Origin: UBA8337 sp963932545
GTDB lineage: Bacteria; Pseudomonadota; Alphaproteobacteria; RS24
Length of the DNA: 64,000 nucleotides
Assembly: GCA_963932545.1 (NCBI GenBank)
Contig: CAWVRH010000001.1
Coordinates: forward strand, 186,001 to 250,000
Reading direction: 5' to 3'
The position numbers were made by a program, and so were the translations under genes. Below the pieces are notes generated by a model. That model was not told the DNA's origin. It worked only from the letters and a program-made list of their open reading frames with translations, and made no database searches. This document shows, piece after piece, positions 53,059-62,307 of the stretch. Position 1 is the stretch's first letter. Each line of letters begins with the position of its first letter.

Positions 53059-54729
53059 ATGACTGATGAGAAAAAAGAAGCACTAAGAATGAAGTTTGAC
53101 CCTCACACCATAGGTCATTTAGGAGCCAACTTGTACGCAACTTTGCCACCTATATTGGCGGAACTGGTAGCGAATTCATATGATGCAAATGCCACCGAGG
53201 TAACGATTTATCTCAACGACACATCAGAAGAAAAAACAATCACGGTTGAAGACAATGGCGATGGTATGACGCGTAAAGAAGTAAATGAAGACTTCTTGAT
53301 GATAGGAAGAAACAGACGTGAGGATGGCAGCACGGCTAAAAGACGCCCTATTGGAAAAAAAGGGGTTGGGAAGTTATCTTTTTTTGGAATTGCAGGAGAG
53401 TTCGTTGTCGAAACCCGCAAGGATAATGAGTTGACCGGCTTTGCGATGAACCATTCGGAAATATTAGAGGAAACGGAAATTGGGGACTACTCGCCAAAGG
53501 AACTATCAGAGAAGGAGTTTTCTCTCAAGGAAGGAAATGGAACGCGAATTTCCCTTAATCAACTGAAACGAAAAACCAACTTCGATGCAGATGGATTAGC
53601 TCGAGCGTTATGTAAATACTTTATTTTTGATAGCGACTTTCAGGTATTCATAAAAAGAAACGAAAAGCCGCCGATAGAAGTCAATAATGACCTACGTTTA
53701 GATGTATTAAACGTAGAGTTTTCGTGGAAAATTCCCGAGGATATTAAAGAACAAGAATTACAAGATTATTTTTTGAACAATGGCATAAGTGGCGTCATCG
53801 TGACATCAACAGCAAGCGTCCCTCCTTCAACACAGCTTCGAGGAATAACCCTATTTTCTAGAACGAAGCTCGTGAACAAACCGGAAGCATTTGGAAATGC
53901 CGCGTCGAATTATTACTTTTCTTATCAGTCTGGAATATTGAATGTCGATTTCGTAGATAATTTTAGTGAAGACGTGATTTCAACCAATCGTCAGTAACTA
54001 AACTGGGAGCATGATGACACGAGAACCCTGAGAGAAAACATTGAGAGATTAGTGAGTTTTCTTGAGAAGGACTGGAGAAGAAAAAGAAGGGCTAAGAAAA
54101 AGGAAGAAGTTAAAAAAGATATCGGAATCGATGTTGACGAGTGGGTTTCGACAATTGCTGATGAAACAAGAAAAAGTGATGCGCAAGAAACCGTGAACGC
54201 AATTTTGACTGCAGATGGTATTAATCCGAGCACATCACTCGCAATTCTGACTGGTGTCCATAAAGGAACCCCTAACCATCCACAGTATCATTTCAGGGAC
54301 TTGCATGAAGACATCAAAGATGAAGTGAGGCCATATTATGAGGACAAAAACTATTATTCTGCTATATCTGAAGCGTTGAAAGTGTATCTCAATAATTCAG
54401 TAAATAAAGCTAGGAAGAAAGAGCCAAATCTAGATACTGATCAAACTGCTCACATCATCTTTGCAAAAATATTTGGTGACACCGGAATACTCTCTCTGAC
54501 TGATGGGTATCTTAGGCCAGGAGGAGATGATTTTTATCCGAAAACAAAAAAGAGTATTGAGAACGGGCAAAGAAGTCTCTCGCAAGGAGTATTCCAAGGC
54601 TTTAGAAACCCAGAATCTCACGAAGTATATACACATTTAAAGAGATCGGATTTACTTGGAGACCAAGATTGCCTGGATGCCTTAAGTATTCTTTCGTACT
54701 TACTTCGTAGGCTGGATAAAGCAAAGTAA
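53059..54729 (+). pseudogene. MutL/MORC-like GHKL ATPase with C-terminal HEPN-like (TIGR02391) domain, interrupted by TAA
   Basis: The frame from 53059 gives a GHKL ATPase: N box ELVANSYDANATEV, G1 DNGDGM, G2 GKKGVGKLSFFGIA, then an S5-like region. Codon 313 (53995-53997) is TAA; the same frame goes on as LNWEHDD..LRENIERLV, where relatives continue without a break. A lysine-rich helix and a C-terminal domain follow with GFRNPESHE (R516 and H521, the RX4H pattern of HEPN nucleases) and LLRRLDKA, as in TIGR02391 proteins. MORC-like ATPases of this kind occur beside DNA methylases in restriction systems. A GTG at 54052 could start the second part on its own. Composition is AT-richer than the neighbours. 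Confidence 0.75.
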
Positions 54730-54751
54730 TAATTCAGATTTACTAGATACC

Positions 54752-55771
54752 TTAAATCAAATTAGCAACCTCTTCCGCATGGCGTTGAGCAAAGGGCGGC
54801 GGGAACGCGTTACCGATGAGTTTTGCCACCGCATACGGCCCTTTCGACATGTCGAACTTAAAGCCCATAGGAAAACCTTGCAGCAGAGCGGCTTCTCTTG
54901 CCGTAATCGCGCGGTTTTGTTCAGGATGCAGGAAACGACCTTTTGATGGGTTTGTGCAACCGCAAGTGATGGTTGGCGATGGCTCATCCCATGCCATACG
55001 GCCATAAATGTCATTGAAGCCTTTTTGCCGCTTATGGCACTCCAATTGCATATCATCCGGCAAGGCTGACCGGCTGCCACCGTCTTTGGGAATGAGCGAT
55101 ATGAGCTTCTCAATTCGGTCGCATCACTTCACCCCATAATTGTGCATAGGGTCGTTGCTTTGCTCAGGGGCTGGCATGTTAGAAATAGCGTCCTTCACCG
55201 ACTTCTGTTTTTTATTCGCTTTCGCAAAAACGGGGACTTGGCCTTTTAGGCCAATAAAAATCATTCTCTTGCGCTTTTGCGGCGTGCCGTAATCCTTGGC
55301 ATTATGCACTTCAAAACCGCACTGATAGCCCAGCTTCTCGAGTCCCTTTTGAAAGTTTTGAATACGAATGTCTTTCGAAAGCCCGGGAACATTTTCAATC
55401 ATCACAGCTTTAGGTTCGAACTCTCTAACAAAATCTAAAACGCGAAAAATCAAATCATTCATCGGCTCTTTAGCGACGCTAGACGAGCGATGGTGAGTTC
55501 GAAGCGTCGAAAATCCCTGACATGGCGGACAGCCTGCCAGAAGCGACAACTCACCCTTTTTCAAGCCAAGCTGTTTGCGAAACGCTTTTGGTGAAACGGT
55601 GGTGATGTCTTCTTGCAGAACGGCTGCTTTGGGAAAATTCAACTGGTAGGTTGTAGCTGCGAGCGTATCAAGTTCAACCGCTCCGATAAGTTCAAAGCCA
55701 GCTTTCTTCAAACCCCAAGAGAGACCTCCGCAGCCGCTAAACAAGTCGATTGCCGTCTTCTGATTGGTCAT
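54752..55771 (-). pseudogene. Cytosine-C5 DNA methyltransferase, interrupted by in-frame TGA
   Basis: 339 codons on the minus strand. Motif I DLFSGCGGLSWG, motif IV GCPPCQGFS with the catalytic cysteine, motif VI ENVPG and motif VIII QKRKRMIFIG lie before codon 216 (55124-55126), which is TGA. The frame continues without another stop as CDRIEKLISLIPKDGGSR, YGRMAWDEPSPTITCG (motif IX) and GNAFPPPFA (motif X). CGA to TGA is a likely cause. GGGGAG precedes the ATG at 55771. Some natural methylases are split near this site (M.AquI), so two working subunits are the alternative. Convergent with the ATPase gene, stops 22 bases apart. Confidence 0.82.
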
Positions 55772-55850
55772 TGCCCACTCCCCATTATTTTTATTAGGTG
55801 ATTCGTAAGACTATTACTGTTCCCCATATGACACAAACGATAGTGAAACC

Positions 55851-56705
55851 CTAAACCCCATGCCAAACCGGCCCATGGCCTTGGCCGATGTCTGGCGCGG
55901 CTTTTATGGCTCGGTGGACGTAGCTCACCGCCGCCTCGGTGGCGTGCAGCAGGGTGGCGTCTGGCGGGTGGCCTTTTTTATCTGTCTCCGCATCCGCAAC
56001 CAACAACCTATTGGCCAATTGACCCGATAGCGCGCTGGCCAAGGTGCAGCCCGTGCCATGCGTGTTTGTCGTCTCTATGCGGGCTTGCTCGAACACATGC
56101 ATGCCTGACTGCAAAGCCAATAAATCGGTTACCGAATTGCCCGACGCACTGGCATGCCCGCCCTTGATGAGGGCCGCATGCGCGCCGCCCTCCATTAATT
56201 TGTCGGCAGCGCGTTTCATGTCGTCTAGCGTGTCGGTGTCGCGCCCTACCAGCAGGCTGGCTTCGGGCAAATTAGGCGTCACGATAAGCGCATGGCGCAC
56301 CAGCAGCGAGGCCAGAGCGGCAATCGCGTCTTCGGCCAGCAGCGGGTCGCCCGAGGTGGCTACCATCACGGGGTCGACAATCATCGGTAATTTGGGCGCC
56401 AACCGATCGCGCGCCTCGGCCACCGCCTCGATGGTGGCGCGGGTGGCCAACATGCCGGTTTTCATAATATCGGCGCCTATGTCTGACAAAATGGAGGTCA
56501 TTTGGCTGACCACGAAAGCCGGCGGCACGTCGAATATGTCTTGCACGCCTTGGGTGTTTTGCGCGGTTAGGGCCGAAATGGCGGTGGTGGCATAAGCGCC
56601 TTGCGCCATAATGGCTTTGAGGTCGGCCTGTATGCCAGCCCCGCCGCCGCTGTCGGAGCCCGCCACGACCATAACTTTACCCGGTACAAATTTAGCTTCG
56701 CTCAC
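55851..56705 (-). CDS. thiD: Hydroxymethylpyrimidine/phosphomethylpyrimidine kinase
   Basis: 284 aa of the ribokinase fold. Phosphorylates HMP and HMP-phosphate for thiamine. Seen: VAGSDSGGGAGIQADLKAI, VDPVMVATSGD and the anion-hole loop TNTHGTGCTLASAL. GTG start overlapping the glmM stop (GTGA), so it is translationally coupled. Last gene of the pal-glmM gene string, next to the AT-rich island. Confidence 0.93.
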   Translation of the reverse strand: MSEAKFVPGKVMVVAGSDSGGGAGIQADLKAIMAQGAYATTAISALTAQNTQGVQDIFDVPPAFVVSQMTSILSDIGADIMKTGMLATRATIEAVAEARDRLAPKLPMIVDPVMVATSGDPLLAEDAIAALASLLVRHALIVTPNLPEASLLVGRDTDTLDDMKRAADKLMEGGAHAALIKGGHASASGNSVTDLLALQSGMHVFEQARIETTNTHGTGCTLASALSGQLANRLLVADAETDKKGHPPDATLLHATEAAVSYVHRAIKAAPDIGQGHGPVWHGV

Positions 56706-58045
56706 GCAGCAACCGTTTGAATGGTGTCGACAATCTCAGAGACCAGCTGCTGCACCAAGGCCGCGTCATCGCCCTCGGCCATTACGCGGATAAGCGGCTC
56801 CGTGCCACTTTTGCGGATGAGCAAACGCCCCTGATTGCCAAGCTTCACCTCGCAAGCCGCGATAATGGCTTTCACATCTTCATGCTCTAGCGGCGCGCCA
56901 GAGCTGAAACGCACATTCTCTAGAATTTGCGGCACCGGCGTGAACACGCGGCATAAATCGGACACCGGCTTGTCGGTTTTCTTCATCACCGCCAAAACTT
57001 GAAGCGCCGCGATAAGGCCATCGCCCGTGGTCGAGAAATCAGACATCACCATATGGCCCGATGGCTCGCCGCCAAGGTTAAACCCATGTTTGCGCATATG
57101 CTCCACCACATAACGGTCGCCCACTTGCGTGCGCGCCATGGTGAGGCCGTTGTCTTGCAAATGCCGCTCGAGGCCGAGGTTCGACATGACCGTGGCCACA
57201 ATGCCAGGGGCGGAGAGTAACTCGCGCGCCTGCCAATCGCGCGCCACCAAACCCATGATTTGGTCGCCGTCAATTATCGTGCCGTTCTCGTCGCAAATAA
57301 TCAGGCGGTCGGCATCGCCATCTAGCGCGATGCCAATATCGGCGCGGGTTTCGCGCACACGCTCGGCCAAGGCGGCCGTATCGGTGGAGCCGCAACCTTT
57401 GTTAATGTTTACGCCATTGGGCGAAACGCCCATGGAAATAACTTCCGCGCCCAGCTCCCAAAGTGCCGTGGGCGCCACTTTATAGGCCGCCCCATTGGCG
57501 CAATCGATAACTAGCTTGATGCCCTCTAGCGTTAAATCTTTCGGGAAGGTGCGCTTGGCAAACTCGATGTAGCGCGCCTGACTATCGTCGATGCGCTTGG
57601 CCCGACCCAGCTCGGCAGATGGCACGAGGTCATCCGTGGGGGTGTCCATTAATTGTTCAATTTTTTGCTCAATATCATCCGATAATTTGAAACCGTCGGG
57701 GCCGAATAGTTTAATGCCATTATCTTCAAACGCATTGTGAGAGGCGGAAATCATCACGCCCAAATCGGCGCGCAAGGAGCGCGCTAGAAAAGCAACAGCC
57801 GGCGTAGGAATGGGCCCAAACAAAAACACATCCATGCCCATAGACGTAAAACCAGCCACCAAGGCAGGCTCAATCATATAGCCAGAAAGACGCGTGTCTT
57901 TGCCAATAACCACACGATGGCGATGCTCGCCGCGACGGAAATATTGCCCAGCCGCCATGCCCAAACGCAAAGCCGTCTGTGCGTTCATCATTTCGCCGTT
58001 TACACGACCTCGAATACCGTCGGTTCCAAAATATTTTTTATTCAT
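56702..58045 (-). CDS. glmM: Phosphoglucosamine mutase
   Basis: 447 aa. Converts glucosamine-6-phosphate to glucosamine-1-phosphate for peptidoglycan and LPS. Seen: YFGTDGIRGRVNG, the phospho-serine loop MISASHNAFEDNGIK, the metal loop ALDGDADRLI, GGEPSGHM and the C-terminal RKSGTEPLIRVM. Complete. Confidence 0.97.
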   Translation of the reverse strand: MNKKYFGTDGIRGRVNGEMMNAQTALRLGMAAGQYFRRGEHRHRVVIGKDTRLSGYMIEPALVAGFTSMGMDVFLFGPIPTPAVAFLARSLRADLGVMISASHNAFEDNGIKLFGPDGFKLSDDIEQKIEQLMDTPTDDLVPSAELGRAKRIDDSQARYIEFAKRTFPKDLTLEGIKLVIDCANGAAYKVAPTALWELGAEVISMGVSPNGVNINKGCGSTDTAALAERVRETRADIGIALDGDADRLIICDENGTIIDGDQIMGLVARDWQARELLSAPGIVATVMSNLGLERHLQDNGLTMARTQVGDRYVVEHMRKHGFNLGGEPSGHMVMSDFSTTGDGLIAALQVLAVMKKTDKPVSDLCRVFTPVPQILENVRFSSGAPLEHEDVKAIIAACEVKLGNQGRLLIRKSGTEPLIRVMAEGDDAALVQQLVSEIVDTIQTVAA

Positions 58046-58100
58046 GCCCGTTTATCGCCAATTTCGCGAGCGCACCCAAATCACATGCTGTTGCAATATG

Positions 58101-58937
58101 TTACTTTTGATGCCCGAGAGACAGGCTCGCCGCGCGCAACCGCATGGCTTGCGTCAGTGGCTCTGGCGCATGCGTGCGAATAAAATCGACCTGTTGCTGT
58201 AGCGCCAGCATTTCGCCCGCCAGCGAAACAGCCCCCGATTGCTCAACCGCGATGGGTGTGTCGGTTGGCGAGGCCAGCGTGCGCAAAAAACTCTTACGCG
58301 AGACGCAAACCAAAACCGGCAAATCAAACTCGCGCTTTAAACGGTTGAGATCCGCCAAAACCGCCAGGGAGGTTTCGGGTCGATTGCCCAAAAAAAAGCC
58401 CATGCCGGGATCTAACACCAGCTTGTCGCGCGCAATGCCCGCGCGGGCAAAAGCGTCTAATTTCTGTTCGAAAAACCGAAAAATAATCGGCCAGATATCG
58501 CCCTCAGGCGGGGCCGCACGCGTCGCAATACCCTTGGCCTGAATGGCGTGCATCACAACCAGCTTCCCGTCGTAATCAGCCAGCTCATCGTGAAGACTTG
58601 GATCTTGGAAACCATTGATATCATTCAGCCAATCGGCACCTTGCGCCATCGCCCAGCGTTGCGTGGCGGGCTGAAAACTATCGACACTTAGCGGCACGCC
58701 CAGTGCTTTTAAGCCAGCCCAGACGCTTCCCAATCGCGCAATTTCTGTATCGGCAGACACATCGCCAGCATCGGGATGGCTTGAGGCTGGCCCCACATCC
58801 AAAACGTGCGCCCCTTGGTGCCGTAAATCTTGCGCATGCGAAACCGCGGCTTCAGGGTCGAGGTATTTGCCCCCATCCGAAAAGCTATCGGTGGTGATAT
58901 TAACGATGCCGAAAATTTGCGCCGGAACGGACGCCAT
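58101..58937 (-). CDS. folP: Dihydropteroate synthase
   Basis: 278 aa TIM barrel. Couples the pterin pyrophosphate to p-aminobenzoate; target of sulfonamides. Seen: GIVNITTDSFSDGGKYLDPEAAV, DVGPASSHPDAG, SVDSF, LDPGMGFFLGN and VCVSRKSF. Start eight bases after the ftsH stop. Confidence 0.94.
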   Translation of the reverse strand: MASVPAQIFGIVNITTDSFSDGGKYLDPEAAVSHAQDLRHQGAHVLDVGPASSHPDAGDVSADTEIARLGSVWAGLKALGVPLSVDSFQPATQRWAMAQGADWLNDINGFQDPSLHDELADYDGKLVVMHAIQAKGIATRAAPPEGDIWPIIFRFFEQKLDAFARAGIARDKLVLDPGMGFFLGNRPETSLAVLADLNRLKREFDLPVLVCVSRKSFLRTLASPTDTPIAVEQSGAVSLAGEMLALQQQVDFIRTHAPEPLTQAMRLRAASLSLGHQK

Positions 58938-58945
58938 AGCTAATT

Positions 58946-60856
58946 TTAGGTGCCTTGGGGTTCTACCCCGCCCACGCCAGCGCTGCCGGTTGTCGGGAAT
59001 GGCGAAGAAGGGCCACCCGTTTTCGGCTTATTATCATCGTCTGGGCGGTGCGGTAAATCACCTTTCAGCAAGCCTGCAATTTCATCGCCGCTAAGCGTTT
59101 CATATTCCAACAAGCCTTTGGCAATTTTGTGCAAATCGTCCATTTTTTCTTGGCAAATTTTCTTGGCCATATCATAGCCTTCTTCCACCAATTTACGGAC
59201 TTCCGCATCGATGCGGCGCTGCGTGTCTTCCGACACATTTTGCGTGCTGGCGACACTGCGACCGAGGAAAACTTCTTGCTCGTTTTCGCTATAGGAAAGT
59301 GGGCCCATTTCTTCGCTCATGCCATATTGGGTAACCATGGCCTTGGCCATGCTGGTTGCCATTTGAATATCTGACGAGGCGCCCGAGGTCACTTTTTCGT
59401 AGCCAAAAATCAGCTCTTCGGCAATGCGTCCGCCCATGGCCACGGCCAAATCAGCTTTCATTTTGCCGCGCGAAATCGACAGTTGATCGCGTTCTGGCAG
59501 GCGCATAACCATACCGAGCGCGCGACCACGAGGAATAATCGTCGCCTTGTGAACCGGGTCGGAGGCTTCCATATTCATGGCCACCAAAGCGTGGCCGCCT
59601 TCGTGATAGGCGGTCAGACTTTTCTCGTCTTCCGTCATCACCATAGAGCGGCGCTCGGCGCCCATCATCACTTTGTCTTTCGCATCTTCAAATTCTTGCA
59701 TGGAGACCAATCGCTTGGCACGACGCGCCGCCAACAAGGCTGCCTCATTGACCAGATTGGCCAAATCGGCGCCCGAGAAGCCTGGCGTGCCACGCGCAAT
59801 CGTGCGCGCATCAACGTCAGCTGCCAAAGGCGTTTTCTTCATGTGAACTTTGAGAATTTTCTCGCGGCCAATGATGTCTGGATTGGGCACCACAACTTGG
59901 CGGTCAAACCGACCCGGGCGCAAGAGCGCTGGATCCAACACGTCTGGACGGTTGGTTGCGGCAATCAGAATAATGCTTTCATTGGCTTCAAAGCCATCCA
60001 TCTCAACCAGCAATTGGTTCAGCGTCTGCTCGCGCTCATCATTGCCGCCGCCGAGGCCGGCGCCACGATGGCGACCGACCGCGTCAATCTCATCGATAAA
60101 GATAATGCAAGGCGCATTGGTTTTGGCTTGCTCGAACATATCGCGCACGCGACTGGCGCCCACACCGACAAACATCTCAACAAAGTCAGACCCCGAAATG
60201 GAGAAAAACGGTACATTGGCTTCGCCCGCAATGGCGCGCGCCAAAAGAGTTTTACCTGTGCCTGGAGGGCCCACCAGCAAAGCGCCTTTTGGAATGCGGC
60301 CGCCGAGGCGTTGAAACTTGGTTGGCTCTTGCAGAAAATCGACAATCTCTTGCAAGTCATCTTTGGCTTCATCAATGCCGGCCACGTCGTCAAAGGTTAT
60401 GCGACCGTGGGTTTCATTCAAAAGTTTAGCTTTCGATTTGCCGAAGCCCATCGCGCCTTTGCCGCCGCCTTGCATCTGGCGCATGAAAAACACCCAAACG
60501 CCGATGAGCAGCAACATGGGGAACCATGAGATTAACACGCCGAGGAAAGTTGGCGAGTTTGAGCTATCGGGTTTGGCGGTAATCGCAACGCCGCGCTCTT
60601 GCAAGCGCTGCACGAGGTTTGGATCATTGGGCGGCGAATAAGTGGAGAAAGCGCTGCCATCGGAATAATGACCCGTAATCGCATCCCCCTCGATGGTGAC
60701 ATCGGCGATGGAGCCTGCGTCGACTTCAGCGACAAACTGGGAAAAATTAATACTGCGACCGGAGTTTTGCGCGCCCGGGTTTTGGAACACGTTAAACAGG
60801 GTGATCAACATTAGACCAACGACCAACCACACAGCTATGTTTCTCGTACCATTCAC
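58946..60856 (-). CDS. ftsH: ATP-dependent zinc metalloprotease FtsH
   Basis: 636 aa. Two membrane helices (about 6-22 and 108-127) flank a periplasmic domain. The AAA part has Walker A GPPGTGKT, Walker B IIFIDEID and SRH GRFDRQV; the peptidase part has HEGGH with the zinc histidines. FtsH removes damaged membrane proteins and RpoH; an RpoH with its box is encoded at 47235-48215. The proline- and glycine-rich tail ends in GGVEPQGT. Confidence 0.97.
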   Translation of the reverse strand: MNGTRNIAVWLVVGLMLITLFNVFQNPGAQNSGRSINFSQFVAEVDAGSIADVTIEGDAITGHYSDGSAFSTYSPPNDPNLVQRLQERGVAITAKPDSSNSPTFLGVLISWFPMLLLIGVWVFFMRQMQGGGKGAMGFGKSKAKLLNETHGRITFDDVAGIDEAKDDLQEIVDFLQEPTKFQRLGGRIPKGALLVGPPGTGKTLLARAIAGEANVPFFSISGSDFVEMFVGVGASRVRDMFEQAKTNAPCIIFIDEIDAVGRHRGAGLGGGNDEREQTLNQLLVEMDGFEANESIILIAATNRPDVLDPALLRPGRFDRQVVVPNPDIIGREKILKVHMKKTPLAADVDARTIARGTPGFSGADLANLVNEAALLAARRAKRLVSMQEFEDAKDKVMMGAERRSMVMTEDEKSLTAYHEGGHALVAMNMEASDPVHKATIIPRGRALGMVMRLPERDQLSISRGKMKADLAVAMGGRIAEELIFGYEKVTSGASSDIQMATSMAKAMVTQYGMSEEMGPLSYSENEQEVFLGRSVASTQNVSEDTQRRIDAEVRKLVEEGYDMAKKICQEKMDDLHKIAKGLLEYETLSGDEIAGLLKGDLPHRPDDDNKPKTGGPSSPFPTTGSAGVGGVEPQGT

Positions 60857-60942
60857 GGCATCACCTTTTCATTTTCTACCAAAATCACGTAACCCTCAGG
60901 GCCGCGTTTCCTTGAACTTAATATAGGGACGCGGAGGCCACA

Positions 60943-62307
60943 TTACCAGTGCTGCCCGCCCCGCAAAATCGTCAAATATAAGCCCTGTGAATAGACGGGC
61001 GTCGACCAAAACCCCGTCTTCGGCTCGATATTGGGGCAAGCCACCATGCGTTTGCCTGTAAAAAACGCTGGTAAAGCAGCGATGTAGCAGGCTGGGAGGG
61101 AGGTATCGAAGGTCACTGCGCGCGCGGGTCGCGCGCTTGCATCGCGCAAGGCCTGCATGCCCGCCTGCCCCAATGGCGCGACAAAAAGACCCTTTTCGCG
61201 CGCTTTTACTCTCATCCGATTGTCCCAAAGCGTCGCCTTGGCACCTATGGGTAGATGCGTTGGGCAAGCAGCCAGCTCACGACCGATAAATACGCTGTCA
61301 CGACGCCACCGCATTTGCGCCCCGCCCAAAGTTGCGCCGCCGCTGGCAGCCAGCAGCGGGCGCGCGGCAAAAGCCTCTATCTGCGCGCGCTTTAGCGGAT
61401 GCGCATGGGCGCCGAAATATCTCACAAAAGCCGCCACAAGACGGGTACGGGCAGGTTCGTCGAGCGCCTTATAGGCATCGCTCGCTAGGCATAAAACACC
61501 ATAATCATGCCAAGTCGCATGCGTTTCGAGCCAAGTAATAAGCTGGCTATCTAGGCTGGTGCGCACCTCGCGCATCGTATCGGCCAAGCTCGACAATGTC
61601 TCGACACTCAGCCCCGCTTCGGCCAATTTCGGCAAAGCTTGGCGCCATCGCACGCGCTCATATTGACGGTCAAAATTGCTTGGGTCTTCCGCCGCCAGCA
61701 GGCCTGCTTTTCTGGCCAATTGTTTCAACTCTGCGCCGCGCCATTTTAAAAACGGCCGTAGCAAAACCAAATCCCCAGCTTGTGTGCCTAAAACCTGCTT
61801 TTCTGCCATGCCAGACAGGCCATTGATCCCGCTACCGCGTGCCAATCGCATCAATACGGTTTCGGCTTGGTCATCTTGATGATGCGCCAGAACCAAAGCT
61901 TCTCCTTTATGCGCTGCACACCAAGCGGCCATCAGGGCGTAGCGCAGAACGCGCGCTTTCTGTTGGATATCGCGCGAGGAGAGTTTTTCTTTCGCCCGCA
62001 AGGTAACGTGTTTCAGGCCAAACGCCTTGCACGCCGCCGCCACGCGTTTGGCCTCCAAACGCGCCTCGGAACGCAGACCATGATCGACAGTGAGAATGCT
62101 AAACTTGGGTGCGTTTTTTAGCTTACTGGCCTTGGCCGCCAAAACCAGCAGGCCCAAACTATCCCCGCCACCGGATACGCCAAGCGCCACATGCGAGCCC
62201 GCTTGCAATCGGTTAAGCGTTTTTAAAAAAGCAGCGGCGGTTCTAGGCGCCACAACCAGCTCGTTTGCGCTCAATTTGAGCCCGCTTGCGAATGGAACTC
62301 GAAGCAT
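60943..62307 (-). CDS. tilS: tRNA(Ile)-lysidine synthetase
   Basis: N-type ATP pyrophosphatase: GVSGGGDSLGLL loop, VDHGLR, AHHQDDQAETVLMRLARGSG. It makes the lysidine that lets CAT-anticodon tRNA-Ile read AUA. C-terminal substrate domain is shortened but present. The start is uncertain: ATG 62307, an upstream start at 62340 or a TTG near 62274 all lie within the 3' end of ybgF; overlap of these two genes is unavoidable. Confidence 0.9.
   Translation of the reverse strand: MLRVPFASGLKLSANELVVAPRTAAAFLKTLNRLQAGSHVALGVSGGGDSLGLLVLAAKASKLKNAPKFSILTVDHGLRSEARLEAKRVAAACKAFGLKHVTLRAKEKLSSRDIQQKARVLRYALMAAWCAAHKGEALVLAHHQDDQAETVLMRLARGSGINGLSGMAEKQVLGTQAGDLVLLRPFLKWRGAELKQLARKAGLLAAEDPSNFDRQYERVRWRQALPKLAEAGLSVETLSSLADTMREVRTSLDSQLITWLETHATWHDYGVLCLASDAYKALDEPARTRLVAAFVRYFGAHAHPLKRAQIEAFAARPLLAASGGATLGGAQMRWRRDSVFIGRELAACPTHLPIGAKATLWDNRMRVKAREKGLFVAPLGQAGMQALRDASARPARAVTFDTSLPACYIAALPAFFTGKRMVACPNIEPKTGFWSTPVYSQGLYLTILRGGQHW

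Noticed and set aside
20647..55126. Stop-codon reassignment or recoding as cause of the interrupted genes
   Set aside because: TAA and TGA are used as ordinary terminators in intact genes of the window (for example atuA and nspC), and core genes show no internal stops.
52900..55850. Attachment-site repeats or integrase marking the ATPase-methylase island as a mobile element
   Set aside because: No integrase, transposase or flanking direct repeats were found; only base composition and content suggest transfer.
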